DNA of 64,000 bases from Schizochytrium sp. CCTCC M209059 (Eukaryota > Sar > Bigyra > Thraustochytrida > Thraustochytriidae), in NCBI GenBank assembly GCA_000818945.1, contig KN805387.1:321903-385902 (forward strand). Direction: 5' to 3'. Numbering within the stretch: position 1 is the first letter of the stretch; every line of letters begins with the position of its first letter. The notes under the pieces are model-generated. The model worked only from the letters and a program-made list of their open reading frames with translations, was not told the origin of the DNA and did no database searches. Made by a program: the position numbers and the translations under genes. Below are positions 37,364 to 47,578 of this stretch, piece after piece.

Positions 37364-39283
37364 ATGCAAGGCCCGGGCAGCCCGATCCGCAAGGGGGCGG
37401 CCAGCCTGGCCACGGGACGTGGCTGGCTTGAGGCTCCACCGCCTCCTGGCGCTGGTCTCAGCGCGGACCCTGGTCCCGGCACGAAACGGAAGGGGAGGCG
37501 TACGAGCCTGAGTAAAGGTGGTTCCGGCGCAAACAATCACTCGCGCAGCGGCCCTCGCTTCAAAGTATTGTCGTATAATGTTCTCGCGCAGCGCAAGTTG
37601 AATGGTCCAAAGTACGGATATTGTGACGGCGGCGATATCAATTGGCACCAACGCAAAAAAAGACTACTCGATGAGGTTCTTGCGCACAAGCCAGACGTGC
37701 TTTGTCTGCAGGAAGTAGACAACTTTGATCTCTGGTGGCAGCCCAGGCTCGCTGAGGCCGGATACGATGGGATCTACTGCCAGCGTGGCAGGCGCCACAA
37801 GGATGGCGTGGCAACTTTCTTCTCTCGCAGCAAGTTCCAGCTCTTTCGATCCGAGACGATTGACTTTAATGATGCTGGTCGGTTTCTAGGAGAGGCAAAG
37901 CCGAGTTCACGCCTTCAACAAGACAATGTCGGCGTCATTGTCGCTATCCAGCCCTGGGAAGACTCGGATCACCCTTCTGCTCTGCTTGTTTCAAACGTGC
38001 AGCTGGTCACTCCAACTGATCCTGACCTCGAAGCCGTCCAAAGAAAGCAGGTTCTCATGCTGCTGCGAACCGTCGAGCGCTTCAATGCTGACTTCCAGCT
38101 TCCTGTTCTCATGTGCGGCTCGTTCAACTTCTTGCAGCAGTCGGATTTGTACACGATTGTGACTCGTGGCAAATTTCCTTTTCAGCTGACACGACCTGGC
38201 ACAATCGACGAGCGACCTGAAGCGAAGGTACTTGCGCACTCGCACGTTCGAGTTCGCTGGAAGGCACCTTCCTCTGGCGATGCTGCAATTCAAGGTTATG
38301 TCATACAAAGACGTTGCGGAGGAAATACCTCTCGCGGTTTCGACGATCCCGCCTTTTTCCCGCTCTCAGCGGTCGAACGCGACGGTCGCGTTTGGCGCGA
38401 GGCCAACGTGTCGGGGCTCAGCGCTGGACTTACATATGAATTCGTTGTTGCTGCCGTCAGCGCTGTTGGCCAAGGTGACTTTAGCCAGCCAACGCCGCCG
38501 GTCACAACACGTGTCAATGCGCAATTGCCGCCCATCAACGACATTCTGAAACATCCTACCGTCCCAGCCGTGGAAATACTCGATAAGCCTATCGAAACGC
38601 TCGATCAGTGGGTTGACTCTTCTCTTTGGCTCACCTCTGAGGATGACGATGAGTCAAAGGATTGCAGAAATGGACCTTGCGGTACAAAGTCTCTCGCGGC
38701 ACGCGCCGCTGCTCGGGATGCCTTTGAGATCGACGTGTCTCTGACACCCAAGTACGAGGATCGTGAGCTTAATATGGATATCAATCCAACGCGAAGTCAG
38801 ATCGGAGGCACCAGACATGCAGGTCTCGTTCATACCTTGGGTCTTCAGTCGGCCTACGGAACTCTTCAAGGAAACTATGAGCCGCCATTCACGCTAAACA
38901 CGGAACAATTTCGCGGGTGTGTCGACTACATCTTCTTTTCGGACGAGCAACTTATTCCGGAGCGCGTGCTCGAAATCAGTCTCAAGCCAGAGCTCGTGTC
39001 TCCCAAGGCAGATCCGCGCCGCCCGCAAAAAGTTGGTGACATTCACGATCATGTGCCTGCACGCTGGGACCCGCAGCACATGCTTACAGGAATTGACTAC
39101 GAGCGTGGCGAACTTAGCGAGTTTCCGAATCGCGCGTTCACAGGTGAATGGGAGCCTCGATTGCGCCCAAACGAAAATTTGACGCACTCGTGGTTTCCTA
39201 ACGCGCGGCATCCGTCAGACCATATTTCCCTCCTCTGCGAATTCACCTTTTGCACCGCTCAGCTTGCAACGCGCTGGAGCTAG
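37364..39283 (+). CDS. CCR4/nocturnin-like EEP protein with inserted FN3 domain, probably catalytically dead
   Basis: 639 residues. An endonuclease/exonuclease/phosphatase fold is recognisable by KVLSYNVLAQ (about residue 70), DVLCLQEVDNFD (about 110), CVDYIFF (about 525) and PSDHISLLCEF near the end (Asp619-His620). Two motifs that carry catalysis in CCR4-type deadenylases are changed: the NTHL-type motif reads SNVQL, and the metal-binding GDFN reads GSFN (Ser253). Between this point and the DYIFF motif sits a fibronectin type III-like domain (about 285-390: VRVRWKAPSSGDAAIQGYVI, GLSAGLTYEFVVAAVSAVG). Most CCR4 proteins use LRRs or no accessory domain. It may bind RNA or a partner without deadenylating, which is inference. 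The ATG at 37364 is the first ATG in the frame. Confidence 0.82.
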   Translation: MQGPGSPIRKGAASLATGRGWLEAPPPPGAGLSADPGPGTKRKGRRTSLSKGGSGANNHSRSGPRFKVLSYNVLAQRKLNGPKYGYCDGGDINWHQRKKRLLDEVLAHKPDVLCLQEVDNFDLWWQPRLAEAGYDGIYCQRGRRHKDGVATFFSRSKFQLFRSETIDFNDAGRFLGEAKPSSRLQQDNVGVIVAIQPWEDSDHPSALLVSNVQLVTPTDPDLEAVQRKQVLMLLRTVERFNADFQLPVLMCGSFNFLQQSDLYTIVTRGKFPFQLTRPGTIDERPEAKVLAHSHVRVRWKAPSSGDAAIQGYVIQRRCGGNTSRGFDDPAFFPLSAVERDGRVWREANVSGLSAGLTYEFVVAAVSAVGQGDFSQPTPPVTTRVNAQLPPINDILKHPTVPAVEILDKPIETLDQWVDSSLWLTSEDDDESKDCRNGPCGTKSLAARAAARDAFEIDVSLTPKYEDRELNMDINPTRSQIGGTRHAGLVHTLGLQSAYGTLQGNYEPPFTLNTEQFRGCVDYIFFSDEQLIPERVLEISLKPELVSPKADPRRPQKVGDIHDHVPARWDPQHMLTGIDYERGELSEFPNRAFTGEWEPRLRPNENLTHSWFPNARHPSDHISLLCEFTFCTAQLATRWS

Positions 39284-40050
39284 CCTAGGTTATAAGGTAA
39301 AAAAAGAAAAAGTGCAGACATTTAGCAATTTTTTCAATGTGGCGTTGAGCTGCATGCAAGAACAAACTGGCCTCGAATGTACAATTGAGATCGCGGCGGG
39401 GGCGACAAAGTTGGCCCTGTATGCGTCACCTCTTCTACTTTCATCGCTAGCTTCCGGACAAGATTTCCACATGGGTAGAAAAACCGAAAAACCAAAAGGG
39501 GTAGGGAGACATTCTTTGTATGACGTCAGTCTAAGAGTAAGTCTGCTTCACGCCGCTCACCACGGAGCAGGCTAGCATGCGAAAGCGGTGAGATGAGTGA
39601 GAGCTACATACATATTTTCCTGGGATGTTACGAGTGAGATCCTGCCCAACTCCACGATTTCAGGAATAAAAAAATTGATGTAAAGAGGGAGCGAGGTTGA
39701 TGAGCTGCGCAAGCCCATTTTGGTCCCTAAAAAGAACCCTATTCACTTCCTCTTGTCAGTTTATCTTCTTTCGTAAAAGACCTCCCTGCACTCACAGTCA
39801 GTGGGTGAACCCACCGCACTGGACTCACGATCAGGATGCCAGCCCAGGCCTTCGCTAACTCATCGCCTGAGCGTGAGGAAGGCCGCCTCAACGGCTATAG
39901 AGATAAGCATGGGCATTCTTCAATAAATTGTGGGTGGAGTCGAAGTGGAGGAGTGAGTGCACGCGGCTTGCAGCTGCAAGCAACATAGCCTTCGAAAAAA
40001 AAAAAAGCGGGCGTGCTGCGCGCGAGGTGGTGAGCGAGTAGTTGCGAGCT
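39284..40050. other. Intergenic, CCR4-like / CEP19
   Basis: No gene is supported. An A-run precedes CEP19 at about 39997-40008. The stretch is AT-richer than the flanking genes. Confidence 0.55.
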
Positions 40051-40638
40051 ATGGCGCAGGTGGCTCGCTTCGGAGTGCAATACGAGCCTCCCAAACTTGT
40101 GGCAGAGGTGCACCGCGAGAACGGGGCACGAGACTTGGTTCACTTTGAGTTCAAGGAAAGCTGGGCCATCTTTGAGCGAAGGAAACTCCGTAGCATCACG
40201 CAAGAGCTGCACGAGAGGCTCGAGGTGCATCAAGATGCACAAGTGGCGGGCAAGGCACGTCGTGCACTCTCTGACGCTGTGCAGGCTTTGCTCGATCGAC
40301 ATCGTGCCAAACAAGCTCTTGAGCGCGGAGATGATCTAAATAAAGCTTCTACGTCGGTGCTTCAGCAGGCCAAGGCGGAAATGAACTCCACCTTTTCTCA
40401 GAATGTCTTACGTCCTGGAGACCCTGGCTACGTCTATAACCGTAAAGTTGATTTTTCTACAGAAAACGAAGACGACCTGAGCGCAGCGTCATGGGATGAC
40501 GATGACATGGAAAGTCAGCAGCAGCAGGAGGAGGAGGACGAGAAGGAGGCCGAGAAGGTGAGCAGGAATCAAGGTTCCGACAACGACGACGACGACGACG
40601 ACGACGAAGTAAGCAATGCGAGTGACGACGACTTTTGA
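40051..40638 (+). CDS. CEP19: Centrosomal/basal body protein CEP19
   Basis: 195 residues (human 163). CEP19 sits at the mother centriole/basal body and helps start ciliogenesis with the FGFR1OP-CEP350 complex and the GTPase RABL2. Matches are ARFGVQYEPPKLV at the N-terminus (human CGIRFQPPAIIL), the DDLNKAS segment, and GDPGYVYNRKVDF followed by a Trp-Asp pair (human DDPNFVYDIEVEF...GWD). The C-terminus differs: after WDDDD there is about 40 residues of Gln/Glu/Asp-rich tail with a long Asp run encoded by GAC repeats. Together with CFAP61 it supports a ciliated stage. The ATG at 40051 is chosen because it is the first ATG of the frame. Confidence 0.85.
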   Translation: MAQVARFGVQYEPPKLVAEVHRENGARDLVHFEFKESWAIFERRKLRSITQELHERLEVHQDAQVAGKARRALSDAVQALLDRHRAKQALERGDDLNKASTSVLQQAKAEMNSTFSQNVLRPGDPGYVYNRKVDFSTENEDDLSAASWDDDDMESQQQQEEEDEKEAEKVSRNQGSDNDDDDDDDEVSNASDDDF

Positions 40639-40758
40639 TAGGCCTACACACAAACTTTTCCATATAAAGGATTTAAAAAGTTGTTACTTACACATTGGCC
40701 CGGTCAGTTGGACATTTCTCGTGTCGCGCAAATGATTTTGTTAGCTGGAGACACTCAC

Positions 40759-41995
40759 TCATGGCGGCGGCGCCGCGTCATGGCCTTGCGTGCCTTGTGT
40801 CGATGCACGAGCCGCAAATACATCCAGCGCTGCATAGTACGAAGCCTGTGTCCCAGGAAACTGCACGCTCAGTCCTGCGATTTGCGTGGCGAAACTTGCA
40901 GCATCGCGCATTGTCTCACCACGGGAAAGGGCGACAGCGAGAGCCCCGAGAAAACTATCGCCCGCGCCAACTGTATCCTTCGCCTCGCAGGACACCGCTG
41001 CGAGCGTGACAGTTTCTGAAAGTTGACCAGACAGGATGTCGCGCTCAATGAGACAGACACCGCGCTCACCTAGTGTGAGGACCACGCTGCTCGTCCGAGG
41101 AAACGTGCCCAAAAGAGCACTTGCAGCTTCTCTTCCCATGTCAGACAGCACACGAAAAGACTCCCAGCCAAGAAGTTGTGCAGCTTCGACTTCGTTCACG
41201 CAGAGAACATCACAAGCATGACAGAGCTCCTGCAGACGCTCCTCGTGCGGGTCCGTAGGGATGGGAGCCGCGTTGAGGATCTTGAGCGCTCCATTTGGCC
41301 GGTTTTTGCCCGCAAGTGTGAAAGCCGCGAGCGAGGCGTCCATGCTCGCTTCAAGCTGGCACATAACAATGTTCGCGTCTTGAAAAAGTGGCGCGGCATT
41401 CTGAACGTCTGATGAGGATATCATTGCATTGGCGCCAGGTGCAACTACAATCGCATTGGCACCATGAGGATCCACCATTACCGCAGCAAAGCCAGTTGGC
41501 AGTACGGGGTCCAAAGCAAGGTGTGAGCAGTCTACCCCGGCGGTCTCAAGAGCAGCGCGAGTGGCGCGCCCGCGAGCATCGTCGCCGATGCTGCTCACAA
41601 AAGAAACCTGTTGCGACCCTAAAAGCAAACTTGCCTGGACGGCTTGATTTGCGCCTTTGCCACCAAAGTCTTCGCTCGTGCTGGTACTCAAAACGGTTTC
41701 ACCTTTGCTTGGCAGGCGTGGGACGTCTAGCTTGCAATCAACGACATTCTGTGCGTAATCAATTTACGAGGCGTCAGACTTGCCGCCCCAAAGCACCACC
41801 GCCGCCACCTCCACCACGACTCTCTCCTTCGATAGAGAAACTCACAATGCCAAGGACCACAATCGGTGTTGGTTGAGGTTTCCCGGAAGGGCTGGCGTCG
41901 CTTAGACCGCGTCTGAATCCACCATTGCCCTCGCGCGCTCGCCCTGTCGCTGCTGCGAAGCGTCTCCGCGTCGCCCGTTGGACCAGTGCTCGCAT
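40759..41995 (-). CDS. RBKS: Ribokinase (two exons)
   Basis: Exons are 41846-41995 and 40759-41748 on the minus strand, joined over a 97-bp GT-AG intron (GTGAGT donor at 41845, GCACAG acceptor at 41749-41754), giving VVLGI-NVVDCKLDVPRLPS and 379 residues. The spliced N-terminus restores the PfkB signature: VVLGINVVD, PRLPSKGETVL and FGGKGANQAVQ. The C-terminal signature DTVGAGDSFLGALA holds the catalytic Asp. It phosphorylates ribose to ribose-5-phosphate (EC 2.7.1.15). The gene without exon 1 would lack the sugar-binding strand. The start is ambiguous: ATG at 41995 gives an Arg-rich leader (MRALVQRATRRRFAAATG) that could be a targeting presequence; another ATG lies at 42160. It is head-to-head with the PX-associated/MABP gene, and the promoter carries the second GCGTTGCGC array. 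Confidence 0.9.
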
Positions 41996-42205
41996 CACGG
42001 CCGCCGCGTTCTCTTGCAGGCAGTCAGTCTCGAAACCAGCAATCAGAAGAAGATCTTGCACAAGCGCGCTGCTCCCCCGCTTTGCCCCTTCGCGCTCTTC
42101 CTCGCGCTCTCTCGCTCTCCCCGACGCTCTTTTTCGCCCGCCAAGTTCGGGCTCATTCATTCATTCATTCATTCATTTCCATCTTGCTTGCCCTCGCTAC
42201 GGATT

Positions 42206-42258
42206 TGCGTTGCGCAAAACCAAATCACGTTGCGCACAGGAGAACTCGCGTTGCGCAA
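42206..42258 (+). promoter_or_regulatory. Three-copy GCGTTGCGC array (copy B)
   Basis: GCGTTGCGC at 42207 and 42248 and ACGTTGCGC at 42227 in direct orientation (start-to-start 20 and 21 bp). The first copy reads TTGCGTTGCGCAAAACCAAA, nearly the same spacer as in the array at 15325-15375. It is about 212 bp upstream of the ribokinase ATG and about 430 bp upstream of the plus-strand gene ATG. Confidence 0.6.
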
Positions 42259-42424
42259 ATCTCTTGCGGCGGGCGACTCGGATCTCCCTCTCTCACTCTC
42301 TCGTCTCGTACCAGGTTCTCGTGCCGCTGGCTCGCGGCGCGCGGCGCGGGCAGACGACGATCGCGGCCTCACGGCGCGCGGCGCGGGCAGACGACGATCG
42401 CCGCGAGGCGCAGCGCAGAGCAGC

Positions 42425-42500
42425 GCAGAGCAGAGTAGCAGAGCAGAGCAGAGCAGAGCAGAGCAGAGCAGAGCAGCAGCGCAGAGCAGAGCACGCGGAG
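42425..42500. repeat. (GCAGA)n pentanucleotide array
   Basis: About ten GCAGA units with interruptions, in the 5' region of the PXB/MABP gene, upstream of its CAG run. Confidence 0.8.
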
Positions 42501-42689
42501 CCAAAGGGCAGAACGCCAACGCGGGAGACCAGACTGGCTCGCGCGGCCACGCCTGCCTGCGAGCGGGCATTCCCTCTCCGACGCGCGGGCGCCGGGCGGC
42601 GCGGCCTCTCGTCTCTCTCACTCACTCTCTCTCTCTCTCTCTCCCGGCGCGCGGAGTGGCCGGAGATCGACGCCCTGCACACAGGGGCC

Positions 42690-42748
42690 ATGAGCGCGAA
42701 CGAAGAGAAACCGCAGACTGCCGCGGACAAGGCCGAGTCTGTCTCGCA

Positions 42749-42842
<94 letters not shown>

Positions 42843-45689
42843 CAGGAGGAGGAGCAGGAGGAGCAAGACGAGAATGTCGAGACGCGCATGGGCCAGCTCT
42901 CCGTCAGTGTAGACCCGCCTGGCGCGCTGGAGACCCCAGAGCAACAGCAGCAAGAACAACAGGGTCAAGCGGATGTAAGATCGGAGAGCTCCAGCCCTGT
43001 GATGCGACAGGTAAAGTGCGCCTGTGGCGTGTCTCTAGAAGTCCCTTCGGACATCTTCGTGTTCAAGTGCAGTGCTTGTGATCAACTGATGCAAATTCCC
43101 AAGCCTCTCTCTGACGCTGAAAGAAGCCTGCTCGCCCAGCGCGCGCTACAGAAATGGATCGCCCGCGAAGCCGTGAGCAAAGAACTCGACAGCTGGCTCG
43201 ATGGGAAGGAAACCTTTGCTCCAGACTCGCAGGCCCTGGTGGCTCGTCTGTACCGCAAAATGACCGAGTTCCCGCTCTTCAAGGACAAGAGTAGTGGAAT
43301 TGATGAGGCGCTCCTACAGCTTTTCAAGTTTCTACCGACCCTTGAAGACAAACTCAAGCGCATGACAGAGTCTCGGGCGAGCATTCGAAAACGCTTTGTC
43401 AACTACATTGCTGGCCCTGTGTTCTATGCCACCTTTGGCGACGAGTATCTTTCGGTTGTCTTTGGGGACTCACGAGGCGAAAAGAATGACGCCTTTAAGA
43501 CGGAGATTATCCAGCTTCTTCAGGAAATCGAAAAGCCCGATGGCGTCTCGACACTGATGGAGGCTATCGAATCCGCTCACAGCATCTCGGAGCTGCCCGG
43601 CAGCTTTCAGCGCATGGTGAACGCGCACGTCGAGTCCGCCGTTGCCAATTTGGAGCACTCGTTGGCCAAACCACGCTCGCGCTCGCGCCTCAAGAGCCTG
43701 TACCGCCTTGTCCCGCGACAGGCTTTGCTGAAACTCATGAAAATGAATGTCGGCGGCGCCGGGCTCGTGTCTTCGGCCATCAACCTCTTCATGGTGCGGC
43801 CCTTTGGTCATCGCAGTCTCATGCAGCGCATGGCCAGCACCTCGCTAGGGATCAACGAGTCGGAGGACCTGGCCGCTCTCGCGTCCTCAAAGCTGAGCGC
43901 AGAAGTGCGCGCCCGCTGTCTCGCGTACATTTCGCACTACGACGGAGAGCATCTTATTGACATGTGGTTCGCCACCGACGAAGAAATTCTGAATTTCCTG
44001 TCTGACCCCGAGCTCACGAAACGCTGGGGGTGCCCGAGCGTGCCTGCAGAGCAAATCAAAGCGCTGCGTGAGAGCTGCAAAGCTTACCAAGCGGCCATAG
44101 CCAGCAAGGCAGCCCAGGACAAGCGAAACAACTTTCGGGCATCGAGCTCCGAGTTTTACAGCGGCATGGACGACGACGCCGAATCGCTTGCGTCGTCGTG
44201 CGCAGACGACCTCGACGACCTTGACGCGGCGAACGTTGAAGATGAAATGGCACGCAACGAACTCGAACTCAATGAGGACGGGTCTGTGCGCGAGTCCACT
44301 TCGTCCTCATCTCTGTCAACCGCCGCCGCGGCGGCGTCAGTGTCAGTGCCGGCGTCGTCGTCGTCGTCGTCGTCGTCGTCATCTCCTGCAAAGCGCGGAT
44401 CTCAACCCAAGACGCGACCCACCGGTTTTTTCCGGAAAAAAAGTCAGCGTCTCACCGAGGATGCTGACAAACACCCTCTACAGTACATTCGCATGTTCTG
44501 CTACGAGGAAATGAACGTTCAAATTGGCGACATGGCCATCGAGCTTCTCGGCGACCCGGCATTGGAAAAGTTCATTCGTATTGTGCTTCCCGTCGTGCAA
44601 AAGCACATGATCCAGAGCGTGACGAGCCGTGGAAGCGGTCTTATTCCACTCATGGAAGGCCTCTTTGACGCTTGGAAACGGGTGCTCAAGGTGCATAGCG
44701 ATCGAGGAATTTCAACCAAAAATAGACGCAACGCGTACGCAGATGTGGTGGTCAAGATTCACGAGCTCATCTTTACGCTCGTGCACAATCTTGTGCGCAG
44801 TGACAAATCGAACACGTGGCATGAACTTGGCTACTGGCTTGTGGACTTTTACAATGCTTCGCGTCTGGATCTCGACATGGACTCGATGCTCAAGGCCCTT
44901 CCAAAGGGGCAACAGGAAGAGATCATGCAAGAGTCAGAACTTCTTCGAGATCATCAATTGCAAAACGCAACGCGCCCACTCGGAAGTGCAAGCTTGCCAC
45001 CCCCGGATGTGAGTGCCTCGCAGGTACTAGTGGACCGCTTCAGAGAGCGCATCGTGGATGGACTTTTCCAGGCGCAAACGGAGCGAAGCCAACTCTCGAA
45101 AGCGGCAGGAGGTCTTGGCGCCGATCACCTTTTGCCCAAGCGATTGCGTACCACCGAGTCGATGGTTCACCGCGCCGAGGATCTACAGCTCACTCATTTG
45201 GAGGTGATTTACTCCTACGAGGACTTTTCCGGAATGGCTAAGCGAGGATACGAGTGTGTGCAAGTGGACTTTAATATTTCTGGAAAGAGCGACACTAAGT
45301 CAGCGCTTTGGGCCCGTCGCTCGCTTCCGCATCATTCCACGACGGCTGACGGGACCGAGCTTGCTTGGATGAAACCCATCACAGCCATTCGCATTGTCGA
45401 AGGCGCGAATCCGGACACCGAGGCGACCCTTCGGGCGCAAGGGTTCTCCAAGGTTGCCAAAGCTCTCGACAAGCGCGAGGTCTATCTGTGGTACTCGCGC
45501 TCGACGCAGGACAAACCGATTCGCAACTTGACGGCTATCCGAATGGACGACCCGAATGCAAAACTACGCCAACAAGCGCTCATTGCTTCAGAGTACGTTT
45601 TGCTTGCGCCAATTATTCGCTCACAAAAGACAGGAGGATTTTTTTCCTCTGCATCGAAGGCCGCCATTGGAATTTATATTCAGCGATGA
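42690..45689 (+). CDS. PolyQ / zinc-ribbon / PX-associated (PXB) / MABP-type trafficking protein
   Basis: 999 residues. After 20 residues comes a run of about 35 glutamines (CAG repeat at about 42748-42846). A C-x-C...C-x2-C zinc ribbon follows (KCACGVSL...FKCSACDQ, about residues 108-132). The central region resembles the PX-associated domain of fungal PX proteins, with INLFMVRPFGHRSLMQRM (about 365-382) as the clearest motif. An acidic/Ser-rich linker (poly-Ser near 565) leads to a second helical region and then a C-terminal MABP-like beta-prism (about 870-960: PITAIRIVEGANP, VYLWYSRSTQDKPIRNLTAI). MABP domains occur in ESCRT-I MVB12 and DENN proteins and bind membranes. A role in endosomal trafficking is inferred. 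No PX domain itself is seen. The start at 42690 is the first ATG that leads into a plausible N-terminus. Confidence 0.75.
42748..42846 (+). repeat. CAG trinucleotide array (polyglutamine)
   Basis: About 30 CAG codons with one AAG and one CAA interruption, in the coding frame of the PXB/MABP gene. Pure CAG is likely length-variable. Confidence 0.95.
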
Positions 45690-45949
45690 ATGTGCTGGCT
45701 AGCTGGAACAGTAGCTGGTCTAGTTGACGAGAAACCTATCCTTTTCTAACCTCTTTGCCGTCCATTCGAGAGTCCGGCCCATGGTGGTCCATAACGATTT
45801 TAGGCTATCTATCTCAACGAAAAGAAAACTCTGAAAGAAGAAAAAAGAGCATTCACATGATTAGGAGGGTTGTTATACATTACCATACCATACCAGACTA
45901 GCCTTTTGGGAGTTGGGCTGCCTGCTTGCTTGCAACGACAGAGCAACTG

Positions 45950-47118
45950 CTAAATGTTGTTGGTCAGATTTGCAAGCGGCGCGTGACCCTGACTGTCGCT
46001 TGCATTTTCATAGCCAGCCTTCATCATGAACTGCCGTTGGAGAGCTACCTTTTCTTGCAAGTTCGAAACCTTTTCCATCCAGCGTTCGACCTCAAGTTTG
46101 CGTTCGTTCACACCTTGCTCAAGATGGATCTCCAGATCCTGCACTTGAGATTCAAGCCGCGCAATTTCCCTTTGCGCAGCAACAAGGTCGCGGCTTCCTG
46201 ATGCTTCCGCGCTCTCTGCCCATTTCCGATTCTTTTCAGCACGAGACTTCCACTCATCGATTTCTTGCTTGAGAATCTCACGTTCTGTTTTTGCCTTTTC
46301 AGCAGCCTTGGCAGCCTCGGCAGCCTCGGACCGAGCAGCTCGAACAGCCTCAGTAGCCTCCTGCCTGCTCTTTTCGAGGACTTGTGCAGCCTCCGCCTTG
46401 GCAGCCTCCACAGCTTGTGCGATCTTCGTTGCGATTTCCTCTTCGGTCCATCGTGGTGAAGAAGGCGATGGTGACGGCGACGATGCCGACAAAGAGGTCT
46501 TTGTCCCTGCTGTAGGTGAGGAATGAGTCTGTGTGAACGAAGGTGATTGTGCGTTCTCGTTTTCGAGCGCACTTGGTCTTAAGGGCGACGACGACTCGTT
46601 CAGACGAGCTGCAGATAATTCCTTCAGCTCGCGAGCGAGCGAATCTTTTGTGGCCGTCTCGACTTCAAGCATACGCTCGAGATCAGCCAAGATTTCCAAA
46701 GTTGCGTTGCGCTCAAGGCTGTAAAACTCGCGGTCTTCCTCCTGTACGACGCAACGCATAAGAATACATCACATCAGGGTAAGAAGCTTGCGTCAGTTAT
46801 GCATGCACACAAATCGTCGATCTATATCCTCCCTGGTCCCTAAGACATTGACTTGTCAAGATGCTCAAATTGTACAGGATGGTCGTCATTTGAAAACCTT
46901 GACGTGATAACCCCCCTTCTCCCCAAAAAAATGGTCGCCTTCAAACTTACATAGACTTTGATGAGCTGATCGTTATCCTTGCGCAGCATCTCCATTCGCG
47001 CAGCTGCAGCAGCGAGGGCGCGGACTCCAGGGCCTGCCTCCGCTGCAGCGTCGTCGTCGTCGCCGCCACTGCCGCCGCCGCCGCCGCCATGCCACTTCGA
47101 AGACGAGGCTTCAGCCAT
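45950..47118 (-). CDS. Coiled-coil protein (two exons), family unknown
   Basis: Exons are 46951-47118 and 45950-46741 on the minus strand, joined over a 209-bp GT-AG intron (GTAAGT donor at 46950, TACAG acceptor at 46742-46746). The join gives DQLIKVY-EEDREFYSLER and continues the heptad pattern, which supports it. The product is 319 residues: a Gly/Asp-rich head, a first coiled coil (about 35-100, ARMEMLRKDNDQLIKV...ATLEILADLERMLE), a Ser/Pro-rich linker, and a long Ala/Glu/Lys coiled coil (about 150-290, KAEAAQVLEKSRQEATEAVR). No enzymatic motif. A cytoskeletal or basal-body scaffold would fit but is only a guess. An in-frame ATG at 47307 could extend the N-terminus by 63 residues. Divergent from BRX1. 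Confidence 0.75.
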
Positions 47119-47578
47119 GGCGAAAATCTCCTGCCTCCAGAGACCGGTGATTCCTGCCCGTAGATCCCCTCCCTGTCCGTCTTGGGTTCGCAAGGCGTGA
47201 AGTGCAGCACGCTCCGTCGCGGCCTCGTGCCGCGCGCGCGCACAAGGTTTTTTCTTGTCCTTCTCAGCCCCGTTTAGCCGAGCAGGCTCAGCTACGGTTA
47301 GACACATTGCTTGGCCATGAAACGGCGCGAAGTTTCACCGTTAGGGAAACGGAAAAGTGAAAAAGGGCGCAAGTGGGCCTGTTGTGGGAGGGACAGGCGG
47401 CAAAAGTAGCGGGTGGCTTTGCTCAGTCGAGGGCCACGCAGAACCAGTCGGCAGCGGGCACGATTCGTGCGGCGCAGGCGGAGCAGCAGCAAAGCCGTGG
47501 CCGGGGAGACTTGCGTGGCGCGCAGGCGGAGAGCAAGGTCGAGGTCGCAGCCACGCCCGTAAAAGCTCGGTCAGGAAG
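47119..47578. other. Divergent promoter region, coiled-coil gene / BRX1
   Basis: 460 bp between start codons (shorter if the 47307 start is used). The sequence near 47335-47370 is A-rich (GGGAAACGGAAAAGTGAAAAA). Both strands are open from GC content; no gene is supported. Confidence 0.55.

Larger units (their letters stand above)
41996..42689. other. Divergent promoter region, ribokinase / PXB-MABP gene
   Basis: Contains a CATT tetranucleotide run (42154-42178), the GCGTTGCGC array (42206-42258), two near-identical GCGCGCGGCGCGGGCAGACG segments (about 42338 and 42378), a GCAGA pentamer array (42425-42500) and CT runs. The plus-strand frame is open over all of it but encodes only low-complexity sequence. 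Confidence 0.6.

Noticed and set aside
42293..42968. Poly-Cys and poly-Leu frames on the minus strand
   Set aside because: They are the reverse reading of the CAG polyglutamine array.
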